DNA of 64,000 nt from the NCBI GenBank assembly GCA_034509495.1, contig CM067504.1, positions 7,328,256 through 7,392,255 on the forward strand, written 5' to 3'. The position numbers and the translations under genes are program-made. Shown here piece by piece: positions 1 through 12,900 of the stretch (positions are counted from its first letter, which is position 1; each line of letters begins with the position of its first letter). Origin of the DNA: Acestrorhynchus altus (taxonomy: Eukaryota; Chordata; Actinopteri; Characiformes; Acestrorhynchidae). A model generated the notes under the pieces. It saw only the letters and a program-made list of their open reading frames with translations, had not been told where the DNA came from and did not search any database.

Positions 1-229
1 ACAGCATATTTGAAAAACACCAAGATATTCATCAGATCAGTGTATATACAGTCTTATGTGAAAGTTTTGGCATCCTTGTCATTTGGCCAATGTTGCCCAA
101 ACCTTTGCATAAGAATGTATTATTAGTAGTGCCACTACTCTACTTTACTTTTTTATCTATTGGCTTTACTCCAATAGAAAATCACTGTCCAAATATATGA
201 ACAGTCCACTTAATAAATGCGTTCAGCTA

Positions 230-565
230 CTTTAAGTTGAACCCATTGCTGACACAGATGTGCAAATGCAGTTTGTCTAATGTCTGTAGAAAGGTCCAGC
301 AATAAAATAGGACCCTTTAAAGTCATTATGCCTAATTCCAGGTGTGGGCTACAGAATAAAGCCCCCAGCATTGAGCTATGGAGCAGAGGAACTGTGTTCT
401 CTGGAATGATTGTGCTCCATGCAAGCCATGCTTCAATATCTAGTAGTAAATCTTCTCTGGACAGCAGCAAGTTACTCCATCAAAACCAGGATAATCTATT
501 TTTGTAACCTTGATTTCAGAAGAAGCAAGGAATGAGCAGGTGTCCCAATACTTTTGTCCATTTAA
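230..565 (+). repeat. Dispersed DNA repeat, copy 1
   Basis: Shares with 48630-48780 the words CCTAAT-CCAGGTGTGGGC, preceded by a related run containing TAGGACTCTCTGGA in the second copy, and ends with GTGTCCCAATACTTTTGTCC, a phrase I know from an abundant fish element. It is non-autonomous as far as can be seen. Confidence 0.6.
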
Positions 566-1452
566 TGTATGTGTATAGTGTATATATGTGTATATTGTAT
601 CACCTTTGTCAAGCTAAAACCTCACATCTCCAAATATGTTTACTTTTTAACATTATTTAAATCTGGCACTCTGATAATTCTGTATTTTACATTTGATCTA
701 AATTTCATGCTAAATTGACTAATAGAAAAGGCCCCAAATGATAGAAAAAGACAATATATATATATATAGTGCACACTAATAACACCCAAGTTAGTAACCC
801 TGCTCTACTTGACTATTAAAGACCACTGAAAAGTGGCATCTTTCCAGGAGCCACAACTGAGACAATACATGTTCAGGTGCATATTTTTGAGAAAGTAAAT
901 TACTGCTAGGTCAGACAGACTGCGTGATTAATTCACAATTCAAAATAATTCACAATTCACATTTCATTATAATCTCATCACATCATCACATTTTGATCCA
1001 AATGATTGTAATCAGATATAAAATGTTGAGCAATACATTTATATAGATTAAACTACAGAGTAAGACATTTTAAGAACCATACAGCTTCTAAGAGATGCTT
1101 TCTCCTAGTTAGGATGAAAACAAACAAGGCATTCTGAGGTTCAGTAAAATAAATGTTAAAAAAAATAATAATTATGTCAACCAAAAATATACAAATATGT
1201 CAGAATATATAAAAAACACCAATAATGCTACAGGCTATGGCAAGAGGTAAGTCACTAGCACATACTAGCAATGAAATAGTCCTTGAGCAAAAATATTAAT
1301 GTAGCCCACCTTAAAAGACATAAGAACATGAGATTAGGAGACCTGTAAGACTGAACAAAAAATTACTAATGTGGTTAGAGTAGTGTTTAAAAGTTGTATA
1401 ACTATTAAGTATAAATGGAAGGTTATGTACTGAAAATAAAGCCATGGTGGTC

Positions 1453-2200
1453 TACAGTCTTACACAAAGGTTTCTGCATACCTTGGCCAAGTGACACTTT
1501 TTTTCAGAAGAGGTAAATACAACTTTTATATTTAATCAAACACAAACTGATTATTTTCAGCCAAGCCTAATAGAATCACTCTGATTTTCTTAACATTACA
1601 TCATAAATGTAGTCTGTGCCAAAGTGTAACACTAAGCAATAAAAAGGCTCTTGATTCATCTAAAGATCCCACGAGACAGAGGATGGCTATAAAAAGATGG
1701 GTATTTTTAGCTTGCAATTCCTACAGGGTAGACTGTTATTACAGCTTGTTAACTGTGAAGCATGGGGGTGGATGGGCATGGTTTTGGGTACCTAGCAGTT
1801 TCACTATCAATACTCCACAGGGGAAGGAAACAATGGATTCCACAAAATACCAGCAAAAATGGACCTAAACGTATCTCAGTTCACAAACTGTGCATGCAAG
1901 ATGATTTAAGATGTCTTCTACAAACATGAGTGAGGAAAATCAACTACAAAATCTTTATTCTGGATAAAAATGGTGTTTGCGAGCTGTGATTTGGGGTGAT
2001 GTTACTACGTCCTAATTCTGTGGAATTTTACACTGACCACATTCATGTGTGTGTTTTTTTTTTTTAATTTTGAAAGTGAATGTCTTAGGATTTTCTGAAA
2101 ATATTGTTGTGTTTGAATAGCTACAATGGTTGCATTACTGCTACTTAAAACAAGCAATGAAATCTGTCAAATCTGCCAAAGGTGCCCAAACCTAACATTA
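1453..2200 (+). mobile_element. Decayed Tc1-like element
   Basis: The left end ACAGTCTTACACAAAGGTTT and the right-end phrase GGTGCCCAAACCT (about 2182) read as degenerate inverted repeats of the type (short piece also at 45-115). In between, 1755-1780 translates to TVKHGGGW, resembling the conserved VKHGGG of Tc1 transposases. No open transposase frame remains. Confidence 0.4.
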
Positions 2201-2287
2201 CACAGGTGTATATCAGGAATCACTTAACTCCCTTTCAAGCTACGGGCAGCCACACATTATTTTAGCAAACTTTATGTTAAATTGAAG

Positions 2288-2288
<1 letters not shown>

Positions 2289-2340
<52 letters not shown>
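2289..2340. repeat. (AC)26 microsatellite
   Basis: Uninterrupted 52-base AC tract downstream of rapgef4. Confidence 0.98.
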
Positions 2341-2343
<3 letters not shown>

Positions 2344-2628
2344 TGAAAACATGCATCATTCACAACTGAATATCAGCTCACAGAATGCCAGCAGATGAGG
2401 TTACACTTAAATTTCGGATATTATTGGCAGTAATCATTAGTAGGAAGTAAATGCACACCCACATACACACCCCTCCCTCAGTATGCATACATTTTAAAAT
2501 GTAACCTTGGACAAATAACAAATAAATGTCCATATACATACAAGGAGATGCTTACATTAGTTAATCATTTTGGCAGTGGTATCACACACAGTAACTATTC
2601 AAAGGTTTTTGCAGTTGTACATTTTGGC

Positions 2629-2634
2629 TTTATT
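2629..2634 (-). terminator. Candidate rapgef4 polyadenylation signal
   Basis: AATAAA on the minus strand, about 550 bases past the stop codon. One of several AT-rich candidates; position only suggestive. Confidence 0.3.
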
Positions 2635-3187
2635 AATGGTGGATATTATAGGTAAGCTAAGGACAGATGTAATAGTAACTAGTTCCATTTACTCAGGTAT
2701 ATATTCTCAACTAAATTTATGATTGATTTTGATGGATTTGTACTTCGCTCAGTATTTTCAATTAATACTTTTACTTCTATTCAAGTATATTTAAAGTTAC
2801 TCTTATTAAGCTATTATTCTTCTTCTGTGCTTATTCTATTGGTAGCAGGACAATGGGTCCTGCTCACACCCTAGGTTTCAAATAGCATTTTAGACCAATA
2901 TATTAGGGAAGAAAATGAAAATAATATTTCCAAATAAACATCAGCTCATGGCTGTAAATGTATAATGTATGTATTTACATAGTTTATCTTCAAAAAATCC
3001 AAAAGCTACCTTACTTTAGTCAATATTTCAAGGAAATAATATTTTTACTCTATTATGCTACTGTACCCACTTCTGGCTATGAATGTGTTTCTGTGTGTCA
3101 GGGTGAGAAGACAGGAGTGTAGAGAGAACGAATAAGGAAAAGAACAAAGAAAATGAAAACTGAAGAGAGAAGAAGACTATCAGGTTC

Positions 3188-6100
3188 TTAGGTCCGTCTT
3201 GATTCCAGTCTGAAGGAGAGCTGTGATAGGGTCCTCTGGTTGTCAATCACAGAAAGCTGGCGCACATAGTTGCGCACTTCCTGTGGATTCTTACTGGCTG
3301 GAGATGCCTCAACATCTGAAATGAGGAAAATGAAGATCAGTTTAGCCAGTTTAGTTAAAAACAACTCCAAACTACAACTCACATACTACTCAAACTGATT
3401 AAAGTCACCTTCTGTATGTCTTATCTAAAATGATTGAAACCTGCACATCAATAATTCACATAAAGTGTTTCTGTAATTTTCACAAAACTAGAAGCTTAAA
3501 ATGTTCTAGAGTAACTTACTGAACGGTTGATTCCTGCAGTGTCTCACTGCCCGGATTGTATTAGCAATCAAACGCTGAGCAAATAACAGGAAAAAAATTA
3601 GAAGATTATTTAAGTGGAATTGATTGTCTGTTTATGTGCAGAAACATTTGTCATATGAGAGATTTCAATGACCACAGTATGGCCACAGAACTGGTCTAAC
3701 TGTCGTGTTTTTGGCAATGCCATGCAGCTGTCGAGTTTTTGAAAGCTGACAATTCAACTTTGAACTGGCATGCATTTTTTGCACCCTATTTTTTTTTTAA
3801 ATATCCACAGTTCTACATAAATAATGGCTTGACTGACTTCTTCTCACCATTTTTTCAAAGTTCACCAGTCCATCAACGAATGTCTTGTTGCCTTCATGAG
3901 TTAAAGTCATGTCTGTGAAATAAGTTGAGAGGTGAACAAGAGCTGTTTTGTCTGTTCCATTTTGATAATACTTATAGCAATGATAACACTTTGGTACTTA
4001 AACTTTGGTACCTAGGCACTGCCTCTACCTTGCATTTATTAATGTCAGTGCTGTGTGTCACTGCATATCACTGCTGTCCAGGGAAAAACGTGTATATTCA
4101 CTTTGACTTTTTACAGTGTAGCTGCTCTGTACACTGTGTAAAAAAATCTGGATGAACAGGCTAACAAAAAACAAATTACTACCCATACACCCATTTACCA
4201 TAACATTATGACCAGATTCTTTCTACATTCACTGTCCATTTTATCAGCTCCTCTTGCTGTACAGCAGCACTTTGGGGTTTTTTTTGTTTTTTTTTATTTC
4301 AGTGCATATTCTCTGCTTACTTAGTTAGCCTCCTTTCACACTGATCATCAATGGTAAGGCCACCACATAACAGGAATTATGTGGGTGGTGGGTCATTCTA
4401 AGCACTGCAGAGACACTAACATGGTGGTGGTGTGTAAGTATGTGTCATGCTGGAATAAGTGGATCAGGCACAGCAGTGCATTTGGAGTGTTTAAACCTCT
4501 CAGTGTCACTGCTAGACTAAGAATAGTCCACCAACCAGAACTATCTACCCAACAGTGTCCTTTTTGGCAGCACAGTGTAAACTTTTATTTTACACTGACT
4601 TCCATTCAAAGATAAGATTATTTGTGTCCTCTCCTGTAAGGTTGCCATTTTGGAGATACATGTTTTTCATTGGACAGCAATGATATACAAAGCAAGTTCA
4701 ATGTTCACAATTTTCATGTTAATGAGTTTAATGACACATCAGATCACTTCTCTTCACCTTACCTTTAATGAGGAGGGGCATGAAAGGAATGACTGGTGGT
4801 TCCATTTTAGCCACAGTGAGGCGGTAGGCGCGGTAGTTCCTAGATGGATCCTGAGTGGACAGGGCAGTGATGAATGTCAGCTTAAACACGACGTATGTAG
4901 ATGAAAAAACATCAGTAGTACAATTAAAGTGATTATGTTAAACATACAAGTAAACTCTCAAACTCCGCGTAGAACTTCTTAAATTTACTAGGTAGCTTCT
5001 GCAGAAAGAAAAGAAAAATATTTAGTTTCTCTTTAAGTGTTTCTGTCACTACTTTCAGATTTACCGGCCTTCAGATTTATAGGAAGGATTATTTTAATAG
5101 GCAACATTAAAGTCTGAAAAACACAGAACATATGCTTTTGTAGAACTGTAACTGTACAGCTTTAAATACAACAATTTAAATACAGAACATCTGTTTGTGT
5201 GTATTATACTTGCCTCCCATGTCTGACTGAGTCGGCTGACAGCTGGATTACACATGCCCATAATGATGGCAAAAAAGGAGTTTAAGTTCCTGAACTCTCT
5301 GCAGCTAAAAAAAACATATAAAACACTTTTTATCTTTCACCAGAAATGAAAATATTTTGTGCCAAATCACTTTCAAAGGTAAATAACCTACAAGTCCAAG
5401 TATCTATCTATGGCCCATTTACACCTGGCATTAACATGCATTCTGGGTGATCTGATCATAAGTTGCATTGACAGGCACAGGTGTGAATGATGTACAATTC
5501 ATCTTGCAGAAGAACTGTAATTTGGTCATTCAGACATGCATATGACTACAGTATTCTTGTAGTGTTGATGTGTCCCCAAGAGCAGATCACCACCCATATC
5601 AACCATGTTTATGCCCCAGATGGAAAATACGTAGTAACTGTGAAACCGTCCAAACTTTTGGATAAAGCCAATACTCTTGGGGTCCATGTAAGTGTTGGTC
5701 CTTCACTTTTCAAAGTAACTCAAGGCACAGATGAGCAATGTGCATAGTTTTTAGTCTTATTCTTAGTGTTTCCACAGCTCTTAGTTAACAGGAAGGTTTG
5801 GGAACCACATTCTGAAGTAATTTTACACATGGCAATATCTGCAGCTATGCTGATTTATTATGGAGAAGAAAGGGGTTTATCCTCAATGAGTGTTTAGAGA
5901 TTTTTCTGGCTCAGCATATTTGCCATCATCTGACATGCCACACAACAACTGAAATATCCAAATTGGGAACCTATTACTCCATGCAATATATTACAGATAT
6001 TGCTGTGTACACGGCCCTCTTCACCATGTGTAAAATTAGTTCAGAATGTGGTTCCAAAGCCATCCTGCTAACTAAGAGGTCTTAGTTGCCTTGACAACAG

Positions 6101-6579
6101 TATTGACCTTCTGGTTTCAGAGAAATAAAAATATAGATCTTGGTGGCAACACAGAACTTGGTGGCTGGTGCCCAATAAAATTAGATGCCACATCATAAGT
6201 CAAGTAAAGATGAGGCACCCCTGCACCAGTGGAAACTGTATGAAAAATCTGATTGCAAATGGTCACAGCAGACACATTTAAAATGCCAGATGTGAACTGA
6301 TATGTGTTTGGGAAATCATTTGTGATTGGATCACCAAGGTCACACCCACCAGGTATGAAAGGGGCCTTTATGTGTAGATGTCTGAGTTGATTTTGCTTAC
6401 TGAGCAGCAATTTTGATGAACTTCTTGAGCAGCTGCACTCGTTTGCTAAGTGTGCCACACAGGCTGACTTCAGTCACTACCCATAGCTGAACCTGATTAA
6501 AGCGCCGCAGGAACAGCTCCAGGTTGGCTGTGGAGCGACAATATGCCTGCCGTCCAAAGGTGTGATATACCAATTCATA
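3188..6579 (-). CDS. rapgef4: rapgef4 exons 24-30: CDC25 catalytic domain and C-terminus
   Basis: Exons 6401-6579, 5214-5304, 4948-4998, 4763-4850, 3848-3912, 3520-3574 and 3188-3315. They encode the Rap GEF domain, with YHTFGRQAYCRSTANLELFL, VQLLKKFIKIAAH, NLNSFFAIIMGMCNPAVSRL, KLPSKFKKFYAEFESLL, YRAYRLTVAKMEPPVIPFMP, LTHEGNKTFVDGLVNFEKM and the C-terminal NYVRQLSVIDNQRTLSQL. Exon 25 ends in the non-canonical donor GAG|GCAAGT, giving a 215-base GC-AG intron. A fold-back repeat copy sits in the intron between exons 27 and 28. Confidence 0.95.
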
Positions 6580-6866
6580 CTGCAAGAAGCGTAAGAATGG
6601 GACAAAAAACATGGACATGGTCATGTATATGTTCTATTGTTTCTTGAAGGTAATGCTGAAGGTAAAATTAGGAGAAGTAATCCTTGGTCATGATGGACAC
6701 TCATATGCTAGTAAGGACTATATATGTAAATTGTACCTCATGTACACAGCTGAAGAGTTCCCAGTCATATAAGGTCATCTGATAGGCTAGGTCTTTAGAA
6801 CTCATGAGTTCAAAACTGGACATGGAACCTGTGGAAGGACCTTCTTGCTCTGGAAGAGGAGTCTGT

Positions 6867-6927
<61 letters not shown>

Positions 6928-9900
6928 AAAATTTCTCTTTCACTCACAAACACACTCAGAATATTTCACTGATTGTGTATCTTACCAGTGAATCAAGCTG
7001 CTCTCTCGTGCAGACAAACAATCGCCCATTCACTCCTAGTGATTGGAACACTGACACATCATTGGGCTTCAAAATCTGTTTTTCTTCATGAAAACAAATG
7101 GCAAAAACCAACAGGTTAACTCTTTGACTGTTTTAAGGATCTGCATTGGACTGTGACATTTGGTGAAAGATACCTTATGAACATTCAGATATATTTCACA
7201 AAATGATGGCTTACTTCCAGTAAAATGGGCTAGGGCCAAATAAGGGTCAAGTAAAAAAATTATCTCAATATTCAAATAAAAAGAACTCTCTTCCAGTGTG
7301 AAGTACCCAGAAATTCTGTGTCTGTGTTGTCTTCTCTTCTGGAATTCCAGGAAGAAGTGATTGTGGGAAACTAAATCTAAATTAATTTTTTTTAGATAAC
7401 TGAGTTGTTACCTTTGATATTTTATTAATTAATTAGGTAAATAAAAAAGCCACAATCAATTAATTAATAATAATAATTATAAATAATATATAGTTTTAGA
7501 AGTAAGTTTAACCCACATATTTGGTTTCCTAGCCCCACACAGAGCAAGGTGCAATACACTGTGTGTTTTGACATATTCCATAACCATCATTAAAAATATT
7601 TCCGATAACAGTCAACAAAGCCCTCATGCATTGATGAGTCTTAGGCACCAAACACCCTGCCTCAGGTTTGTGGTTTGTCCCCCGTTGGACAGTTAGGTAG
7701 ACTCCCAACTGATGTCCGGCAGCACCTCATAGGCCTTGCTGTCATAGAGTTATCTGACTAAAGCAATTTTGTCCTTGTCATACTTCTTCCTTCTTCCTGC
7801 TCTTGAACAAAGCTTGTAACCAATTGCCTTCTTTCTGGTGATGTGGCTACTGTAATACATATTATAAGAAGTTTCATATTGTATTGAAGTTCTTTTTCAT
7901 AAAATACCTCCAGAAGCACTGAGGCTGATCAGAAGAAGCTCCTCAGTGGATCCTAGTTTGTCAGCAACTGCTGCTGTCACCTGTCTCCCAGATGCCAACA
8001 CAGGAACTCGGACAGTGGTATTAGAGTGATCAGCATAGTATACTTTGAGGAGTACTAAACAAATACACATACAAGACAATAATCAAAATCAAAAAATGAG
8101 AAACATGATACATTAAAATAATGCTAATTTTACTCATACACATACTCACTGTCATCAAAGCTCCTTATTGGTTGTTTCTTTGCCAGCCTCTCTTCTCCAG
8201 AGCTGAACTGTCGAAGGAGGACTTTATGCTAAATGTAATATAGTAGTGAAACAGAAGAACAAATGACAGCTTAGATAGATAATGAAAAGTTTCTAGGTAT
8301 ATAAAACATGATAACAAAATGAAAACACACCTTTTTCTGAGAAGTCCGCGCATCATCAGGGCTTAGAGAAATATGAAACAAAGGTAATTATTACATTATG
8401 TAATAATAATGAGTCATTTTTATTACAAGTGACATTTCAAGCCTTTTAGCTTTAATTAGGATCAGTGTGGTGTACAGCTCATGAAAATCAAAAATCTAGT
8501 ATCTTAAAATATTAGAATATTTCATAAGATCAGAAAATGATGTCCAGTTTGCCACTTGTGTTAGACACAGATGGAATTTTGCTTCATTCAGCCAATCTGT
8601 GCAGTGACCACACACATACACACTGCTGAGCAGGCAAACACCCCCAGAGTAGAACATGTGCCTGTTCAAGTGGTAGGCAGCCTCTGCTGCGGCACCTGGG
8701 GAGCAGTTTGGGGGTTGGGTGCTTTCAAAAATTAACTTCTCATGATATTCTAATTTTTAGGGTGCGCTACTGTACACTCTTATACACACACAGGGTTCAC
8801 CCTTTCAGCTCACATTGCCAAATGGGGTGTATCTTCCTCTTGACAATACCCCAGAAATTCTCTATGGGCTTTAAGCAACAGTCCAGGTAAGATGCTTCTG
8901 ATGTTGTCTCTGTTTCTGGAGTGGTTTAATATTTGATGTCCCTTTCATAGAGATTTCTGTGTGTGGTGGCTCTTTATGCACTGACTCCAGCCTCAGTCCA
9001 CTCCTTGTGAGGCTCTCCCAAGTTCTTAAATGGACTTTTATTGACTTTTATTCCCAAGGCTGCAGTCATCCCTGTTGCTTGTGCATTTTTATCTCAGTTT
9101 CCCTTACAGTCAACTTTCCATTAATATGCTTTGATACAGCACTGTACATCTTAAGACAGCAGTCTTCCCCATGATTATGGTTGTGTGTGCTGAGTATTTA
9201 CACTGTAAGAATAGAAATTTACTCAAAATATTCTAATAAATTGAAATACTGGATTTTCTCTAATTTTCACCAGCTATAAGCCATCCTGAAATGTGAAGTA
9301 AAAAGACACCATTAATAATTAATGTCAATAATATAAAACACTGTCTGAGTGTACATGACTGTACACTCTTATACACACCAGGGTTCACCCTTTAGTAAGT
9401 TCAGAGGTGCGGCCTCCATGGATGATATAAATTGATCTTGGGTGCTGTCTCCCAGATGCCATATTCAGAACATCAATTTCAAGATCTAACTGTTCATTTG
9501 CTGCCTAATATGTATATCACACTCCTTGACAGATGCCATTGTAGTGAGATAATCATTATCATTGACTTCAGCTATCAGTGCTTTTAATGTATGGGTTATC
9601 AGTGTACATTTCCATACTTACTATTGTCTGATGATTTTCTCCAGTTCTGGAAGTAGTTCCTTCAGGGGTCGTAAAACTCTTGCATCATTTGATACAAACC
9701 CACAGAGCTCCTGTATGCACACATTCAACGATACACACATACGTAATGTTACAGGCATGCTCATCCATGCTCTTCCATCATCAAGAAACTGCCAGTTGTC
9801 AATAGTTACTGGTGACACTACAGCCAACAAAGGCTAGGAATCCTTGAGATCACAAAATGCCTGTCTTTCTCAGTGGGTAGGATGGCCTCACTGCCCCCAT

Positions 9901-12900
9901 AACAGAAGTCAGGATTCATTCTGTGTGCACTCAGCTGTCTAATGATATTCTTAGGCAAGCCCCATAATTTGCTCTCTGGGTGCTGAAATGGCTAACCACC
10001 ACTCTGTCACTAGTGTGTGTACATTCACTGACACAGATGGCACTACATATTGTAAGAGTAAGTAATGGCCAGGCATCTGCCAAACTTAGATATGTCTAGC
10101 AGGCTGACAGATGGTGAAGTGTGATTCATTACTCAATGTATTTACTCTGTTCCAATGACAGTGTGTTTTTACAACTGCATTCAACACTTGGCACACACAT
10201 TGTAATCCCTGACTTGTTAGTGGCTTCTCAGTCTTGATAACAGCCTTCCTTCATCACATGTAGTTCACTTGAAATTGAAAGTTAATGTACTGACACTTCT
10301 TCCAGAGGTCAGAATTTTTTTATAGGCTACAGACTTCAAGACTCCACAGTCCCATTTTATAAACTTTGTAATTTTCCTTTGAATTTACTGATTAATGATA
10401 TTCACTGATTAAGTTATAACTGAGTTGCACATACACAAATTAACCATAACATTACCACCACCACCTTGGTTCTACATTCATTGTGCATTATATCAGCTCC
10501 TCTTACCATACAGGAACACTCTGTATACACCTTGTTTGTTCAATAATTACAGACTATATAGTCCATCGGTTTCTCATGTTGCAAACTTTCTAAGCTTCCT
10601 TTCACTCTGATCTTCAATGTTCAGAACCCCACAGGAGCAGGCATTATGTGGGTGATGGGTCATTTTCAGCACTGCAGTGACACTGACATGATAGTGATGT
10701 TAGTTTGTGTTGTACTGGTTTGAGTGGAACAGACACAGCAGTGCTGCTGGACTGTTTACACCCCCTCAGTGCCACTGCTAGTTTGAGAATAGCTCACCAA
10801 CCAGAAATATCAGTAATTTGTGATATTGCAGTGTTGTCTTGATGTTTTGCACAGCTGAAGCAGTGTCAGAGTACTACTCTTCCTCTGAGGGTTAGAAACT
10901 CTATATTTGTGCATGTCCAACCTCCAGAAAGCTGAGTGCAGTGTCATCTTCCAGAAGATGGTGGGCTTGCAGGGTGGCCCATCGCAGTGCAAGACTCAGT
11001 ACACGTCTTTTACTGGCCACAGCATACTCCATGCGCTCTTGCTCTGAACCCTGAGAGGTCTGAGAATGGTAGGTGCACACATGCTAAGGAAGGCACACGT
11101 ACAGAGATCTTTTCTGCAGACAAGGGGCTTACTTCACAGTGAAGAAAGTTAAAATATCGACTGGATTCAGACTCAATGAAAAAGAGATCATCAGAAATAT
11201 GGCTGTTTAAAGCCTTTTTCAGATGTGATTAGTTTAACCTGGGGAGGTAGGGTACAATAATTTTGTCTGTGAATTTAATCCCATCCAAATGTGCCATGTC
11301 AGACTTTTTTTGCACACTCCCATGTCAGTAAAAGTAAGTTTAATGTAGTTATTTTAATCAATTTTCATCATTATTAATGGGTTATAAGATTGGTTATCAT
11401 CCTTTCATACTTCATAATTGGTCAAGCCACAAATTACTCATGTTTTTCTAGAGATGGCAATGCAGATAATTCTGTCTGAATATGGCTTTAAAAGCTTTGA
11501 ACAGCTAGCTGGAGAAATTATAATTTTGAAACAGACTGTAAAACTAAGATGAGTTGTGAGTGTGGGTAGGATATTGAGCCAGAAGAGCTGGGCACAGCTG
11601 GCTGTTGGGCATGAAGACACAGTGCATGAGAACAAAGTCATCCAGAGCAGGATCTGTAAGAGAAAGTCAGTGATGAGCCATTAGATAGATAGATCATTTT
11701 ATTAATCCCAGAGAGAAAGTCACAACCAATCCTTCAATCAACAAAACCTTTGTACATTGCTAATAAATGTATGTTGCTAAATTAATCTTAGAACTAATAA
11801 CCTGGGTCAGAGAAGTTAATGTCCAGGCGCATTGTCTCCAGCAAATGTTCTAGAATCTTCTCAGGTGCCCCTGACATCACAGTGTACCTATACACCAAAT
11901 ACACACGGATTAACATATTGACAGATAATGGATGCTGGACAGAGCAATAAATGGACTATAGCTGAAATATGCTTATTAATTTATTGCAGGTGTATACTTA
12001 AAGTGGGCAGGAACATTTCCATGGCTGGAGGGGTGGAGACTTTTCTGAAGCACCAATACATCTTTATCATGTTCCTTAAGGCGTACAGTGTTTGCCTCCA
12101 CATCCTGTAGTTGCATATTTACATGCATTTAGGTAGTCACTGAGACAGCATGAAACAAAAATGGTGTGCATATGTGTGTATATTGTACCCTGAGTATGCG
12201 GTTAAAGTCTTCTTTGTCCACTCGTAGGAAGTGGCAGTTGTCCTCTCTTAGGACAATGGAGGCAGCACGTGGAGCATCACTGACCAGCGCTAACTTGCCA
12301 AAGTCATCACCCTCATGTAGGGTGCAAACCACCCCCTACAGACATAGAACCAAAGTATCCATTCATTAGCAATATACTCTAATGAGATCAGTAACATAAA
12401 TCAATGTAATAATAGTAAATGTAATATTAAGTATAATATTACTTAAAATAATATCCCCCACCTTGCCATAGATTACAACATTTACAGAACCCTTCTGGAT
12501 GATGTACCAGGAAGTGCTTTCTTCACCCTGATTAAACACTAAATGTCAACCACACAAACACATTTATATTAATACCCAAAGAGATTAGTAACATTTTAAA
12601 AAATCAGTGACCACTGTACTCAGATCATAATTCAAGTATAAGAGGATATCAACCATTTTATTAATATTAACAAACCAAACTAACATAACTAAAGATCATG
12701 TCTAGACAAAGGAATTTCATAATACCCTCAACCTGATGTACATCAATAAAGTGCCATTTTTGGTCCAACTAGCCCCAACTGTCAAAGGATGGTCAGTGAA
12801 AGTAAAAGAAAAATGACAGTACCCACCAAAATGAATGTTGTGATTATATTACTCCATTAAACACCCATTAATCCTACCACTCAATATGAAAGTATGAAAT

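Larger units (their letters stand above)
1..3187. other. Sequence downstream of rapgef4: 3' untranslated region and repeats
   Basis: No exon recognised. It holds a dispersed repeat at 230-565, a decayed Tc1-like element at about 1453-2200, a (AC)26 tract at 2289-2340, and otherwise AT-rich sequence. A possible minus-strand polyadenylation signal (AATAAA, read as TTTATT) is at 2629-2634, about 550 bases beyond the rapgef4 stop; the true 3' end cannot be fixed from sequence alone. Confidence 0.6.

Noticed and set aside
11575..11640. Read-through of rapgef4 exon 16 to a stop, suggesting truncation or a pseudogene
   Set aside because: An AT-AC intron restores the conserved frame exactly, and all other exons are intact.
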